In this document: piece after piece, positions 28,724 to 36,276 of the stretch
Layout of the letters: every line of letters begins with the position of its first letter
How positions within the stretch are numbered: position 1 is the stretch's first letter
Assembly (NCBI GenBank): GCA_009996515.1
Contig: JAACZV010000005.1
Coordinates: 124,001 to 188,000, forward strand
Direction: 5' to 3'
From: Comamonadaceae bacterium
GTDB lineage: Bacteria > Pseudomonadota > Gammaproteobacteria > Burkholderiales > Burkholderiaceae_C
DNA length: 64,000 bases
The notes under the pieces: model-generated
The model's input: the letters and a program-made list of their open reading frames with translations, nothing else
Told to the model about the DNA's origin: nothing
The model's database searches: none
Position numbers and translations under genes: made by a program

Positions 28724-29389
28724 TTAGGCGCCGGCCCGCGTCCAGTAGCGTCGCCATTGCGCGCCCGGCGGGCCGTCCGGCAGACCCGGCAGCAGGGGAT
28801 TCACGGCTACGGCCAGCACCAGACCGCCCAGATCCGCGATGGCCACGTCCCCCTGGCCGGCCTCGTCATCGTCAAATTCCAGCGCGCGCATCGCCGCGAA
28901 GTCAAGGCCGCGCTCTCGCGCCTTCAGCCAGGCCTCTTTGCCCGTCCACCAGCGCACAAAGCCACGCGCCCGTTCGGCGGGCGGCAAAGCGGCCAGCTGC
29001 TCGCACTGGGCCGGGCTGTGCACCATCCGCGCCATCGCCAGGTGATCGCGCGGTCGGCTCGAGTCCTCGATGTCAACGCCCACGGGCAAGGCACCCACCA
29101 CACAGGCAACCGTGCCCGCGCTATGGCTGATGGAGACGAAGGGGCCCGAACCACCAGCGACATGGCAGGCGCCGCTGCCTGCCACTTCCAGCACGGGCAA
29201 GGTCGCACCGCCACGCCAGCGTTGCACCGCCAGACGGGCCAGCCATCGGCCGGCGAGAAAGCTGTCGCGACGCGACGGTGTGCCAAAGCCTTGCATCCGC
29301 GCCCGCTCCGAGACGCAGAGCCACCCGGCCGGCTCTGCCATGCCGGCTAGTAGATCGGGCTCCGGGGCCAGCAGGCACAGCAGCGTCAC
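28724..29389 (-). CDS. 4'-phosphopantetheinyl transferase (Sfp/AcpT superfamily)
   Basis: 221 residues. Core motifs of the superfamily: FVSISHSAGTVACVVG, GVDIED (about 104-109, Mg-binding Asp and Glu), and WWTGKEAWLKARERGLDF (147-164, Glu and Lys of the third motif). The enzyme moves phosphopantetheine from CoA onto a Ser of carrier proteins. It lies downstream of the APE cluster on the same strand and starts 4 bp inside the end of the lipoprotein gene, so it is co-translated with that group. The two ACPs at 45006 and 45304 are the obvious substrates, but it may serve others in the cell. Confidence 0.92.
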   Translation of the reverse strand: MTLLCLLAPEPDLLAGMAEPAGWLCVSERARMQGFGTPSRRDSFLAGRWLARLAVQRWRGGATLPVLEVAGSGACHVAGGSGPFVSISHSAGTVACVVGALPVGVDIEDSSRPRDHLAMARMVHSPAQCEQLAALPPAERARGFVRWWTGKEAWLKARERGLDFAAMRALEFDDDEAGQGDVAIADLGGLVLAVAVNPLLPGLPDGPPGAQWRRYWTRAGA

Positions 29390-29985
29390 TGCCTGGCGAG
29401 AGCCTTGTCGTCAGCGCCGGTCGGGCCGCCCTTGGCGGCACTGTAGTTGTCGATGACATAGCCGCTGGCCAGATTGGCGACACGGGTCAGCATCAGGTTG
29501 TCATGGACACCCAGCACAAAGCCCGCCGCCCAGGCGTCAGCGCGTTGAAAGAACTGCGGACTGGCGATCAGCTTGCCCTCGCCATCGGTGATCTTCAGTT
29601 CGAGCAACACACCTGAACTGCCCGCGAACGGTCCGAAAAGCACGCGCATGGCACTGCCCTTGAACTGCATCTGCTGCACGATCGGTTCGATGACCAGCTT
29701 GCGTCCGTTGTCCTTGGTCTGGTTCCAATTGGCCAGCGACCCCGAAAGATCCTTGACCAAGTTGGCATGGATCTTGGTGACGCCAGCCGGGCTTGCGCCG
29801 GAGTTGGGCGCAGAGGCAACCGGCTTGAGTTCGATGCGCGAGAACGCCGCGAAGGCCTCAGTTGGCGGCGGGTTGGTCGTGGCGCCCGCCTTGACGCGGG
29901 TGGCACAGCCGGTCAGCGTCAGAGCGGCGACGGCCACGGATGCCCACAGCAGGCTGCGGCGAGATTGCGAGACATGCTTCTTCAT
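29386..29985 (-). CDS. Putative lipoprotein, unknown function
   Basis: 199 residues. Twin positive N-terminus (MKKHVSQSRRSLLW), hydrophobic core and lipobox LTGC (Cys26) predict a lipoprotein. The mature part reads FSRIELKPV, VTKIHANLVKDLSGSL and LLELKITDGEGKLIASPQF, the style of small periplasmic lipoproteins of the DUF4410-like kind. It ends FVLGVHDNLMLTRVANLASG followed by VIDNYSAAKGG. A good Shine-Dalgarno (GGAGGG) precedes the ATG at 29985. It overlaps the pantetheinyl transferase start by 4 bp. Position next to the APE cluster suggests an envelope role with the pigment, but this is not demonstrated by motifs. Confidence 0.8.
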   Translation of the reverse strand: MKKHVSQSRRSLLWASVAVAALTLTGCATRVKAGATTNPPPTEAFAAFSRIELKPVASAPNSGASPAGVTKIHANLVKDLSGSLANWNQTKDNGRKLVIEPIVQQMQFKGSAMRVLFGPFAGSSGVLLELKITDGEGKLIASPQFFQRADAWAAGFVLGVHDNLMLTRVANLASGYVIDNYSAAKGGPTGADDKALARQ

Positions 29986-30011
29986 TGAGCCCTCCCTTTG
30001 GAAAGGTTCGA

Positions 30012-30452
30012 TCAGTCCGCGATCTTGGCGTAGGTGCCGCGCAGCGCCACGCCAATGACGAAGGTGCCGGCATGGCACTCGAAGTCCGTCGCGCTCTGGT
30101 ACTCCTTCTTCTTGTAGTAGCTGACGATGTCGATGACGGCGTTGGCGCCCTCGCGCTTGGCGCTGTTCTGCAATTTGATGAGCGCGCTCAGGGCCGCCCA
30201 CTTGCAGCCGAACTCGTCGCTCTTGCCCACGCCATTGGTCTTGGGATTGCTGGTGTCGGTCGAGAAGCGCTTGATGACCTTGGGCGTGCTCTGGCCGGCC
30301 AGGAAGAACTTCATGTCCTTGTCCAGCTTGTCCTGGGCCTCCGGCATGGCCAGCACGTCGGCGAACGGGATATGCAGCACGGTGTCGCGGGCGAAGGCGG
30401 ACGCGCTAAACAGCGTTGAAACAACTGCCAGGGCAACGAGTTGAGATTTCAC
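30012..30452 (-). CDS. Small secreted protein (family sometimes mislabelled excinuclease ATPase subunit)
   Basis: 146 residues if the GTG at 30452 is used. AAGGAG sits only one base from the ATG at 30458 but seven from this GTG, and the GTG gives a standard signal peptide (MKSQLVALAVVSTLFSASAFA). The mature part has DVLAMPEAQDKLDKDMKFFL, FGCKWAALSALIKLQNSAKR, GANAVIDIVSYYKKKEYQS and two Cys. I recall similar proteins in Burkholderiales genomes carrying the name excinuclease ATPase subunit, which nothing in this sequence supports: no Walker motif is present. The last third (GANAVIDI, VIGVALRGTYAKI) resembles the YbjQ/heavy-metal-binding-like fold. Confidence 0.75.
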   Translation of the reverse strand: MKSQLVALAVVSTLFSASAFARDTVLHIPFADVLAMPEAQDKLDKDMKFFLAGQSTPKVIKRFSTDTSNPKTNGVGKSDEFGCKWAALSALIKLQNSAKREGANAVIDIVSYYKKKEYQSATDFECHAGTFVIGVALRGTYAKIAD

Positions 30453-30527
30453 GAACATGCTCCTTAAACGATTTGGGATTCGGGCAACGCAGACCCGGCT
30501 CATATAACTACTTGACTTACGGAACGA

Positions 30528-31034
30528 TCAATTGGCCGTTTCGTTCAACACCACGCTCTCCGCGGCTCCTTCGCGAACGACAACTTTGCGCCCCACAACA
30601 CCGCCCTGGGTACCGTGATACGGCACCTCCCAGGTCAACTCTGTACGCAGGTAATAGGTCCCCGCCGGAAGGTCTGCAAAACGAAAACGACCGTCAGCAT
30701 CTGCCGTGGTGGTTCGCCGAGCAGCACCAAAAGCCGTCGATGCGGGCTTCTCATAGCGACGCGCCCATACCTTGCCTGCCTTTCGCCACCAGTCATCACC
30801 AACGGCGGTGGCTGGGTCCAAGGTAACCATCCGGCCCGCTGCCTTTACCGTGCCGCCGCCGCGCTGCACAAGAAAGGCTTGACCTGAAATGGACGCGGTC
30901 CCTCTAACAAGATAAGGCGCATAAGCCGCCTCGTCAGCTTCGGTTGATGGCGTCAATGGAACCGGGGCACCGCGCCTAGTCGCACAGCCTGCAAGCAATC
31001 CAGCAGCGAGGAAAACAACGAGCAGTCTTCTCAC
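30528..31034 (-). CDS. Lipoprotein with a carboxypeptidase-regulatory-like beta domain
   Basis: 168 residues from the GTG at 31034, chosen because GGAGG lies five bases upstream; a TTG at 31046 is the alternative. Lipobox LAGC after MRRLLVVFLAAG. The second half contains TTTADADGRFRFADLPAGTY YLRTEL, the repeat unit of carboxypeptidase-regulatory/transthyretin-like domains, which usually give structural stability or bind surfaces. It lies directly downstream of the last APE gene (44 bp) on the same strand, so it may be the end of the same transcript. The middle region (KVWARRYEKPASTAFGAARR) is basic. Confidence 0.75.
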   Translation of the reverse strand: MRRLLVVFLAAGLLAGCATRRGAPVPLTPSTEADEAAYAPYLVRGTASISGQAFLVQRGGGTVKAAGRMVTLDPATAVGDDWWRKAGKVWARRYEKPASTAFGAARRTTTADADGRFRFADLPAGTYYLRTELTWEVPYHGTQGGVVGRKVVVREGAAESVVLNETAN

Positions 31035-31077
31035 ATGTCCTCCCAAGGTTCTTGATGAATATGAGGTCCGCAGTCTC

Positions 31078-32313
31078 TCAGATTCGCCGCAAGATCAATG
31101 ATGTGTTGATGCCACCGAACGCGAAGTTATTCGACATCGCAAACTCGGTCTCCAGCTTGCGGCCGCCGGCCCGCACATACTCCAGCTCGCCGCAGCGCGG
31201 GTCCAGCTGCTGCAGGTTCAGTGTCGGCGCGAACCAGCCGGCCTTCATCATCTCCAGCGTCATCCAGGCCTCCAGCGCGCCGCAGGCGCCCAGCGTGTGG
31301 CCCATATAGCTCTTCAGCGAGGAGATGGCCGTGGCGCTGCCCAGCACAGCCTGCGTGGCCTGGCTCTCGGCCACGTCGCCCTGATCGGTGGAGGTGCCGT
31401 GGGCGTTGACATAGGGAATGGCGCCGGCCGGCAGTCCCGCGTCCTCCAGCGCCAGGCGCATGGCCTGGGCCATGGTGGCGGACTGGGGCTGGGTGACATG
31501 CGTGCCGTCGCAGTTGGTGCCGTAGCCGACGATCTCGCCCAGCAGCGTCGCGCCGCGCGCCTTGGCATGCTCGTACTCCTCCAGCACGAAGGTGCAGGCA
31601 CCCTCGCCCAGCACCAGACCGTCGCGGTCACGGTCGAAGGGGCGCGGCGTCAGGCGCGGCTGGTCGTTGTAGCGGGTGCTGGTGGCGAACAGCGTGTCGA
31701 ACACGGCCGCCTGTGTCGCGTCCAGCTCCTCGGCGCCGCCGGCCAGCATGGCCACCTGCCGGCCGCTCTGCACGGCCTCGTAGGCATAGCCCAGGCCCTG
31801 GCTGCCCGAGGTGCAGGCGCTGCTGGTCGTGATGATGCGGCCGGTGATGCCGAAGAACACCGCGATGTTGACCGTCGCCGTGTGCGACATCATCTTCACG
31901 TAGGTGTTGGCGTTGATGCCCTCGATGCTCTTGGCGCTCATCATGCGGCCGAAGTCGCCGACGGCGCTGGGCGTGCCGCTGGAGCTGCCGAAGCTCACGC
32001 CCAGGCGGCCGCTGGTCACCAGCGGGTCGCCGATCAGGCCGGCCTGCTGCAGCGCCAGCTCGGCCGAGCGCGTGGCCAGCTGCGCCACGCGGCCCATGCT
32101 GCGCATGCTCTTGCGGTGGTAGCGGTCGGCGGGCAGCTCGAAGGGCGCGCAGGGCACGCCCACCTGGGTGTTGAGGCCCTCGTAGCCGGCCCAGTCCTGC
32201 ACCACCTGGACCTTGTTGGTCTCGGCGCGCAGGCTGTCCAGCACCGTCTCGACGTCATGGCCCAGCGGCGACAGCGCGCCGATGCCGGTGATCACGACCC
32301 TCTTCTTGTTCAT
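31078..32313 (-). CDS. apeR: Beta-ketoacyl-ACP synthase of the aryl polyene cluster (ApeR-like)
   Basis: 411 residues, FabF-like thiolase fold with a complete triad: Cys167 (TTSSACTSGSQ), His305 (NAHGTSTDQGD), His339 (SYMGHTLGACG). It condenses acyl-ACP with malonyl-ACP in the cytosol. As the last gene of the O-P-Q-R block it corresponds to ApeR of the E. coli/Xenorhabdus APE clusters (my recollection of those systems), which is thought to assist polyene assembly beside the main ApeO-ApeC pair. It overlaps the ketoreductase gene by 4 bp. FabF itself is the alternative, but the neighbourhood makes a housekeeping role unlikely. Confidence 0.88.
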   Translation of the reverse strand: MNKKRVVITGIGALSPLGHDVETVLDSLRAETNKVQVVQDWAGYEGLNTQVGVPCAPFELPADRYHRKSMRSMGRVAQLATRSAELALQQAGLIGDPLVTSGRLGVSFGSSSGTPSAVGDFGRMMSAKSIEGINANTYVKMMSHTATVNIAVFFGITGRIITTSSACTSGSQGLGYAYEAVQSGRQVAMLAGGAEELDATQAAVFDTLFATSTRYNDQPRLTPRPFDRDRDGLVLGEGACTFVLEEYEHAKARGATLLGEIVGYGTNCDGTHVTQPQSATMAQAMRLALEDAGLPAGAIPYVNAHGTSTDQGDVAESQATQAVLGSATAISSLKSYMGHTLGACGALEAWMTLEMMKAGWFAPTLNLQQLDPRCGELEYVRAGGRKLETEFAMSNNFAFGGINTSLILRRI

Positions 32314-33038
32314 CCCACCATCCCCCCGTTGACCGAGATCACTTGTCGCGTGATGTAGGCCGCGTCCTCGCTCATCAGGAAACTCACCAGCGCCGCCACC
32401 TCTTCGGGCCGGCCCACGCGCCTGGCGGGAATGATTTTCAGCGCTTCCTCCACGAGTTCGGCGTCGATCATGTCCGTTTCGATCAGCCCCGGCGCCACGC
32501 AGTTGACGGTGATCTTGCGGCTGGCCAGCTCGACAGCCAGCGCCTTGGTCGCACCGATGATGCCGGCCTTGGCCGCGCTGTAGTTGACCTGGCCGCGGTT
32601 GCCCATCAGCCCCGACACCGAGGCCAGCGTGACGATGCGGCCCGACGCCTTGCGCCGCACCAGCGGCATGGTCAGCGGCTGCAGCACGTTGTAGAAGGCG
32701 TCGAGGTTGGTGTGGATGACGGCATCCCAGTCCTCGCCAGTGAGCGCCGGGAAGGCGCCGTCGCGGGCAATGCCGGCATTGCAGACCACGCCGTAGTAGC
32801 AGCCATGGGCCTCGACGTCGGCCAGCAGCGCGGCCGCAGCAGCCTCGCGGTCGGCCACGTCGAACTGCAGCACGCGCGCCGCGCGGCCCAGGGCCCGGAT
32901 CTCGGCGGCCGCAGCTTCGGCCTGCTCACGCTGGCTGCGGCAATGCAGGACGAGGTCGTGGCCGTCACGGGCCAGGCGCAAGGCGATCGCCCGGCCTATG
33001 CCGCGGCTGGAGCCGGTGACAAGCACCGTCGTGGTCAT
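32310..33038 (-). CDS. apeQ: 3-oxoacyl-ACP reductase of the APE cluster (FabG family)
   Basis: 242 residues, classical short-chain dehydrogenase: cofactor motif TGSSRGIGRAIA at the N-terminus, NAG motif (VVCNAGIARDG), catalytic Ser in LASVSGLMGNRGQ, and YSAAK with catalytic Tyr and Lys. The C-terminus SVNGGMVG is typical of FabG. It reduces beta-ketoacyl-ACP to the hydroxy form with NADPH in each polyene extension cycle. Starts and stops overlap both neighbours by 4 bp (ATGA), so it is translationally coupled. Confidence 0.92.
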   Translation of the reverse strand: MTTTVLVTGSSRGIGRAIALRLARDGHDLVLHCRSQREQAEAAAAEIRALGRAARVLQFDVADREAAAAALLADVEAHGCYYGVVCNAGIARDGAFPALTGEDWDAVIHTNLDAFYNVLQPLTMPLVRRKASGRIVTLASVSGLMGNRGQVNYSAAKAGIIGATKALAVELASRKITVNCVAPGLIETDMIDAELVEEALKIIPARRVGRPEEVAALVSFLMSEDAAYITRQVISVNGGMVG

Positions 33039-33490
33039 GGGTTCTCTCCGTTCAAGAAGGCATTCGGGTCCTCGGGCCCGAAGACGGTGATCTGGGCGCT
33101 GGCCAGCTCCGCACCCGCGGCGCTGATGCGGCAGTCGAACTGCCCCAGACCGTTGTCGGCCTGATAGCTGCGCTGCACCTGCACCTGCAGGCATTGGCCC
33201 GCCGCGAAGCGCGGCACGCTGCGGTAGCGCCGCGTGCCCAGCAGGAAGCCGATGCGCGGCGCCTGGCCGGCCTGGCGCGCCTGCCAGCCGGCCCAGGCGG
33301 CCACGGCCTGGGCCATGTATTCCACGCCCACCCAGCCGCCTACCGAGCCGTCGCGGCTGAACAGGCCTTGCTCGGGCACCACCACCTCGGCCACCAGGCG
33401 ATCGCCCTCGACGGCCAGCAGCCGGTCCAGCAGGCACATGGCGCCGTCGTGGGGCACCAGCTCGGCAATGCGGGGCAGGCGTTCAGTCAT
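33035..33490 (-). CDS. apeP: 3-hydroxyacyl-ACP dehydratase, hotdog fold (ApeP-like)
   Basis: 151 residues. Starts RIAELVPHDGAMCLLDRLL, the ApeP/FabA-like opening with the catalytic-type His (PHDGAM), then a long hotdog helix VGVEYMAQAVAAWAGWQAR. It would remove water from the hydroxyacyl-ACP to leave a conjugated double bond. In other APE systems ApeP works with ApeI as a pair of dehydratases; here ApeI is fused to ApeH at 42777. It overlaps the ketosynthase gene by 8 bp and the reductase gene by 4 bp. Confidence 0.88.
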   Translation of the reverse strand: MTERLPRIAELVPHDGAMCLLDRLLAVEGDRLVAEVVVPEQGLFSRDGSVGGWVGVEYMAQAVAAWAGWQARQAGQAPRIGFLLGTRRYRSVPRFAAGQCLQVQVQRSYQADNGLGQFDCRISAAGAELASAQITVFGPEDPNAFLNGENP

Positions 33491-34658
33491 GACGGCTCAG
33501 TACCAGTGACGCGTTGTTGCCGCCGAAGGCGAAGGAATTGCTCATCACATGGCGCGGCGCGGCCGCCAGGCGCTGGCCCGGCGCGACGAGGGCGATGGGT
33601 GGCAGCGCGGCATCGCGCTGGCCGTCGAAGTGATGCACCGGCAGGCGGCCGTCGCCCGCCAGCGTCAGCCAGGCGATGGCCGCCTCGATGGCGCCCGCCG
33701 CGCCCAGCGCATGACCCGTCAGCGGCTTGGTCGACGAGCAGGGCAGCGCGAGGCCGAACAGCTCGGCAACGGCGCGGCTCTCCATCGCGTCGTTCTGCGG
33801 CGTGGCCGTGCCATGCAGGTTCAGATAGCCGATGTCGGCCGGCGCGAGGCCGGCGCGATGCAGCGCCTCGCGCATCGCGGCCAGCGCGCCGCGGCCCGTG
33901 GGCTCGGGCGCCGAGATGTGATGCGCGTCCGAGCTTTCGCCCCAGCCCGACAGGCGCACGCTCGAGGGCTCGCGGCTCAGCACGAACAGCGCGGCGCCCT
34001 CGCCGATGTTGATGCCGGCGCGCGTCGCGCTCATGGGCCGGCAGCGCGCGGCGTCGACCGACTCCAGCGCCGTGAAGCCCGCCACCGTCATGCCGCACAG
34101 CGCGTCCACGCCACCGACGATGACGGCGTCGCACAGGCCGGTCAGCAGCAGCCGCGCGCCGCTGGCCAGCGCCTTGGCGCCCGACGAGCAGGCCGTGGAG
34201 ACGACGTAGCGCGGACCGCCCAGGCCCAGCAGCTCTGCCAGCATCAGCGCCGGCGAACCCAGTTCCTGTTGCTCGACGTGAAAGCCCGCCGGCAGCCGGC
34301 CGTCGCGGGCCAGCGCGGCGATCGCGGCCTCGCTCTCGCCCACGCCCGAGGTGCTGGTGCCCAGCACGACGCCGACGCGGTCCGCGCCATGGCGGGCTAT
34401 GGTCCCATCGACGGCGCCGCGGATCTGCGCCAGCGCCGCCAGCAGCAGCGCGTTGTTGCGGCTGCGCTGAGGCGGCGGCAGGTGTTCGACCGATGGCAGG
34501 GCTGCGTCGACGGCGCCCAGATGCAGCTCGTGCCCCGGCCAGACGCTGCCGTTCATGGCCACACCGACGGGCTGAGCGGCGAACACCGCCTCGCGCAGCG
34601 CGGCCAGGTCCGCGCCGGCCGCGCAGACCACGCCGGGCGGTTGCAGGAAGAAGCTCAC
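33483..34658 (-). CDS. apeO: Beta-ketoacyl-ACP synthase of the APE cluster (ApeO-like)
   Basis: 391 residues from a GTG whose G-T-G-A overlaps the stop of the upstream lipoprotein gene; GGAGG lies upstream. Complete Cys-His-His triad: Cys157 (VVSTACSSGAK), His282 (NLHGTATPQND), His316 (PLTGHALGAAG). It should be the main chain-elongating ketosynthase, paired with the Cys-less ApeC-like subunit at 46365 as a KS-chain length factor unit, as recalled for characterised APE systems. The longer open frame reaching 35213 is an antisense-like extension across the lipoprotein gene and is rejected. Confidence 0.9.
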   Translation of the reverse strand: MSFFLQPPGVVCAAGADLAALREAVFAAQPVGVAMNGSVWPGHELHLGAVDAALPSVEHLPPPQRSRNNALLLAALAQIRGAVDGTIARHGADRVGVVLGTSTSGVGESEAAIAALARDGRLPAGFHVEQQELGSPALMLAELLGLGGPRYVVSTACSSGAKALASGARLLLTGLCDAVIVGGVDALCGMTVAGFTALESVDAARCRPMSATRAGINIGEGAALFVLSREPSSVRLSGWGESSDAHHISAPEPTGRGALAAMREALHRAGLAPADIGYLNLHGTATPQNDAMESRAVAELFGLALPCSSTKPLTGHALGAAGAIEAAIAWLTLAGDGRLPVHHFDGQRDAALPPIALVAPGQRLAAAPRHVMSNSFAFGGNNASLVLSRHD

Positions 34659-35203
34659 GAGGCCTCCTGCGGTTGCGACTCGATCAGCAAGCGATAGCCC
34701 TCGGCCGGGTTGACGATCTCGACGATGTTGGCGCCCGGGCGAGCGACGACCAGCCGGGCTTGCCCGTCTTGCCTCAGCTCCCGGCCGGCGGCTGTCGCCT
34801 CCCAGCTCCAGCCCGCGGGCAGCGCGGCGCGCACGGCCTCGGCCGGCCAGAAGCTCAGGCAGAGGTCGCGCAGCATGCGGTCGGTGTCCACCTCGGCCGG
34901 CAGCATGGGGTGGCGCTGCACGGTCAACTCCTTGCCGTCCCACTGCATCAGCAGCACGCGCTGGCCGAAGGCAAAGCCGGCCAGCAGCAGCGCCGAGGCG
35001 TCCAGCTGCAGCTGCACCTCCACGCGCTGCGGCGGCGCGTCGGGCCGGTCCAGCCGCGTGACGGACAGGCGCTGGCTCAGCGCGTAGCGGGCCTCGCCGA
35101 GCGCCGCCGGCGGCAGGCGCAACATGGGCAGCGTGCTGCGCGGCGGCGGCGCCGTGGCGCAACCACCCAGCAGCGTGGCGATCAGCAGCAGGCGACGCCT
35201 CAT
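34655..35203 (-). CDS. apeN: DUF3261-type lipoprotein of the APE cluster (ApeN-like)
   Basis: 182 residues. Lipobox LGGC after MRRRLLLIATL; the mature part reads LPPAALGEARYALSQRLSV, VEVQLQLDASALLLAGFAFG and LLMQWDGKELTVQRHP, the pattern of the DUF3261 proteins found in APE clusters. It resembles LolB-like beta folds that hold lipid, and with the LolA-like and MMPL proteins it probably helps move the lipid-bound pigment to the outer membrane. Overlaps both neighbours by 4 bp. Confidence 0.85.
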   Translation of the reverse strand: MRRRLLLIATLLGGCATAPPPRSTLPMLRLPPAALGEARYALSQRLSVTRLDRPDAPPQRVEVQLQLDASALLLAGFAFGQRVLLMQWDGKELTVQRHPMLPAEVDTDRMLRDLCLSFWPAEAVRAALPAGWSWEATAAGRELRQDGQARLVVARPGANIVEIVNPAEGYRLLIESQPQEAS

Positions 35204-36276
35204 GCGCGGGCAAACCTTAGCAGGCTGTGGCAATAGCCGATGCCGTCGCGCGCCGTCAGCAGCCGCAGGCCGGCGGCCTCGGCCAGGCGGATGTAGTCGG
35301 CGCTCTCGTAGACCTTGCTGTTGCCGCTGGCCATGGCCGTGAAGTACGGCGAGGTGTTGATGAGGCAATAGGCCGCGATGTCATAGCGCTGGCGATCCCA
35401 GAAGGTGTCCATCACCAGCACCTGGCCGCCCTCGGCCAGGCAGGCGGCGACGCGCTCGAAGATGCTGGCGATCTGCGGCTCGCCGAAGCAGCTGAGGAAC
35501 TGGCTCATCCAGACCAGGTCCATGCCCGCGGGCAGCGCGGCGGCCGGGTCCAGCAGGTCGCGCGGGTGCAGCTGTGCGCGCTCGCGCAGGCCGGCTGCGC
35601 CGAGATTGGCCTCGGCCACCGCCAGCTGCGGCGGCAGGTCCACGAGGTTGAGCTCGACGCGCGCGTCATAGCCCAGCGCCGCCAGGCTGAACTTGCCCGT
35701 GTTGGCACCTATGTCCATCAGCCGGCGCGGCGCGGTGGCGAACACGTCGGGCAGGATGTCCGGGAAGGAGGTGTCCGAGTAGTGGTGGTCGAACGCGAAC
35801 CAGCTGGACTTGGCCGGCTCGGGCAGCTCGGCCAGCGCCGGGTAGATGCTTTCCCAATCGCCCAGATGGGTCAGGCCCAGCGGCTTGCCGGCATCGAGAG
35901 ACCGTTCCAGCTCGAACAATCCCTGGTAGCAGACGTCGTGGACGAAGTCGAAGTTGACGCGCGTGATGTCGTCCGAGATCAGGCAGAAGCCGATCTTGTC
36001 CAGCTGCCAGCGGCCTCCCTCGATGAGCACGACGCCGGCCGACAGGCAGGACTCCAGCACCAGCTTCAGCGCATAGCGGCTCCAGCGGCCCGTCGCCTCC
36101 AGCTCGTCCAGCGTGACGCCGCGCTCGCCGGCCTCCGCCAGCGCCTGCAGCATGCCGCGCTTCCAGGCGTAGCGCACGCAATGGAACACCACCGGACCGA
36201 AGGCAATCTTCTGGGCTTCGAAGCGGGCATCGAAGGCTCGTTGCTTCGGCGGGGAGAACTTCTTGGTCTCAAGCAT
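35200..36276 (-). CDS. apeB: SAM-dependent methyltransferase of the APE cluster (ApeB-like)
   Basis: 358 residues. An N-terminal helical dimerisation domain (RYAWKRGMLQALAEAGERG, then LDELEATGRWSRYALKLVLE) and a class I methyltransferase fold with the SAM motif LMDIGANTGKFSLAALGYD (around residue 190) and acidic LNLVDLPPQLAVAEANL. The last third contains QVLVMDTFWDRQRYD. It likely methylates the aryl head group (O- or C-methyl), as in E. coli-type APEs carrying a 4-hydroxy-3-methylphenyl head. Overlaps the MMPL gene by 8 bp and the lipoprotein gene by 4 bp. Confidence 0.88.
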   Translation of the reverse strand: MLETKKFSPPKQRAFDARFEAQKIAFGPVVFHCVRYAWKRGMLQALAEAGERGVTLDELEATGRWSRYALKLVLESCLSAGVVLIEGGRWQLDKIGFCLISDDITRVNFDFVHDVCYQGLFELERSLDAGKPLGLTHLGDWESIYPALAELPEPAKSSWFAFDHHYSDTSFPDILPDVFATAPRRLMDIGANTGKFSLAALGYDARVELNLVDLPPQLAVAEANLGAAGLRERAQLHPRDLLDPAAALPAGMDLVWMSQFLSCFGEPQIASIFERVAACLAEGGQVLVMDTFWDRQRYDIAAYCLINTSPYFTAMASGNSKVYESADYIRLAEAAGLRLLTARDGIGYCHSLLRFARA

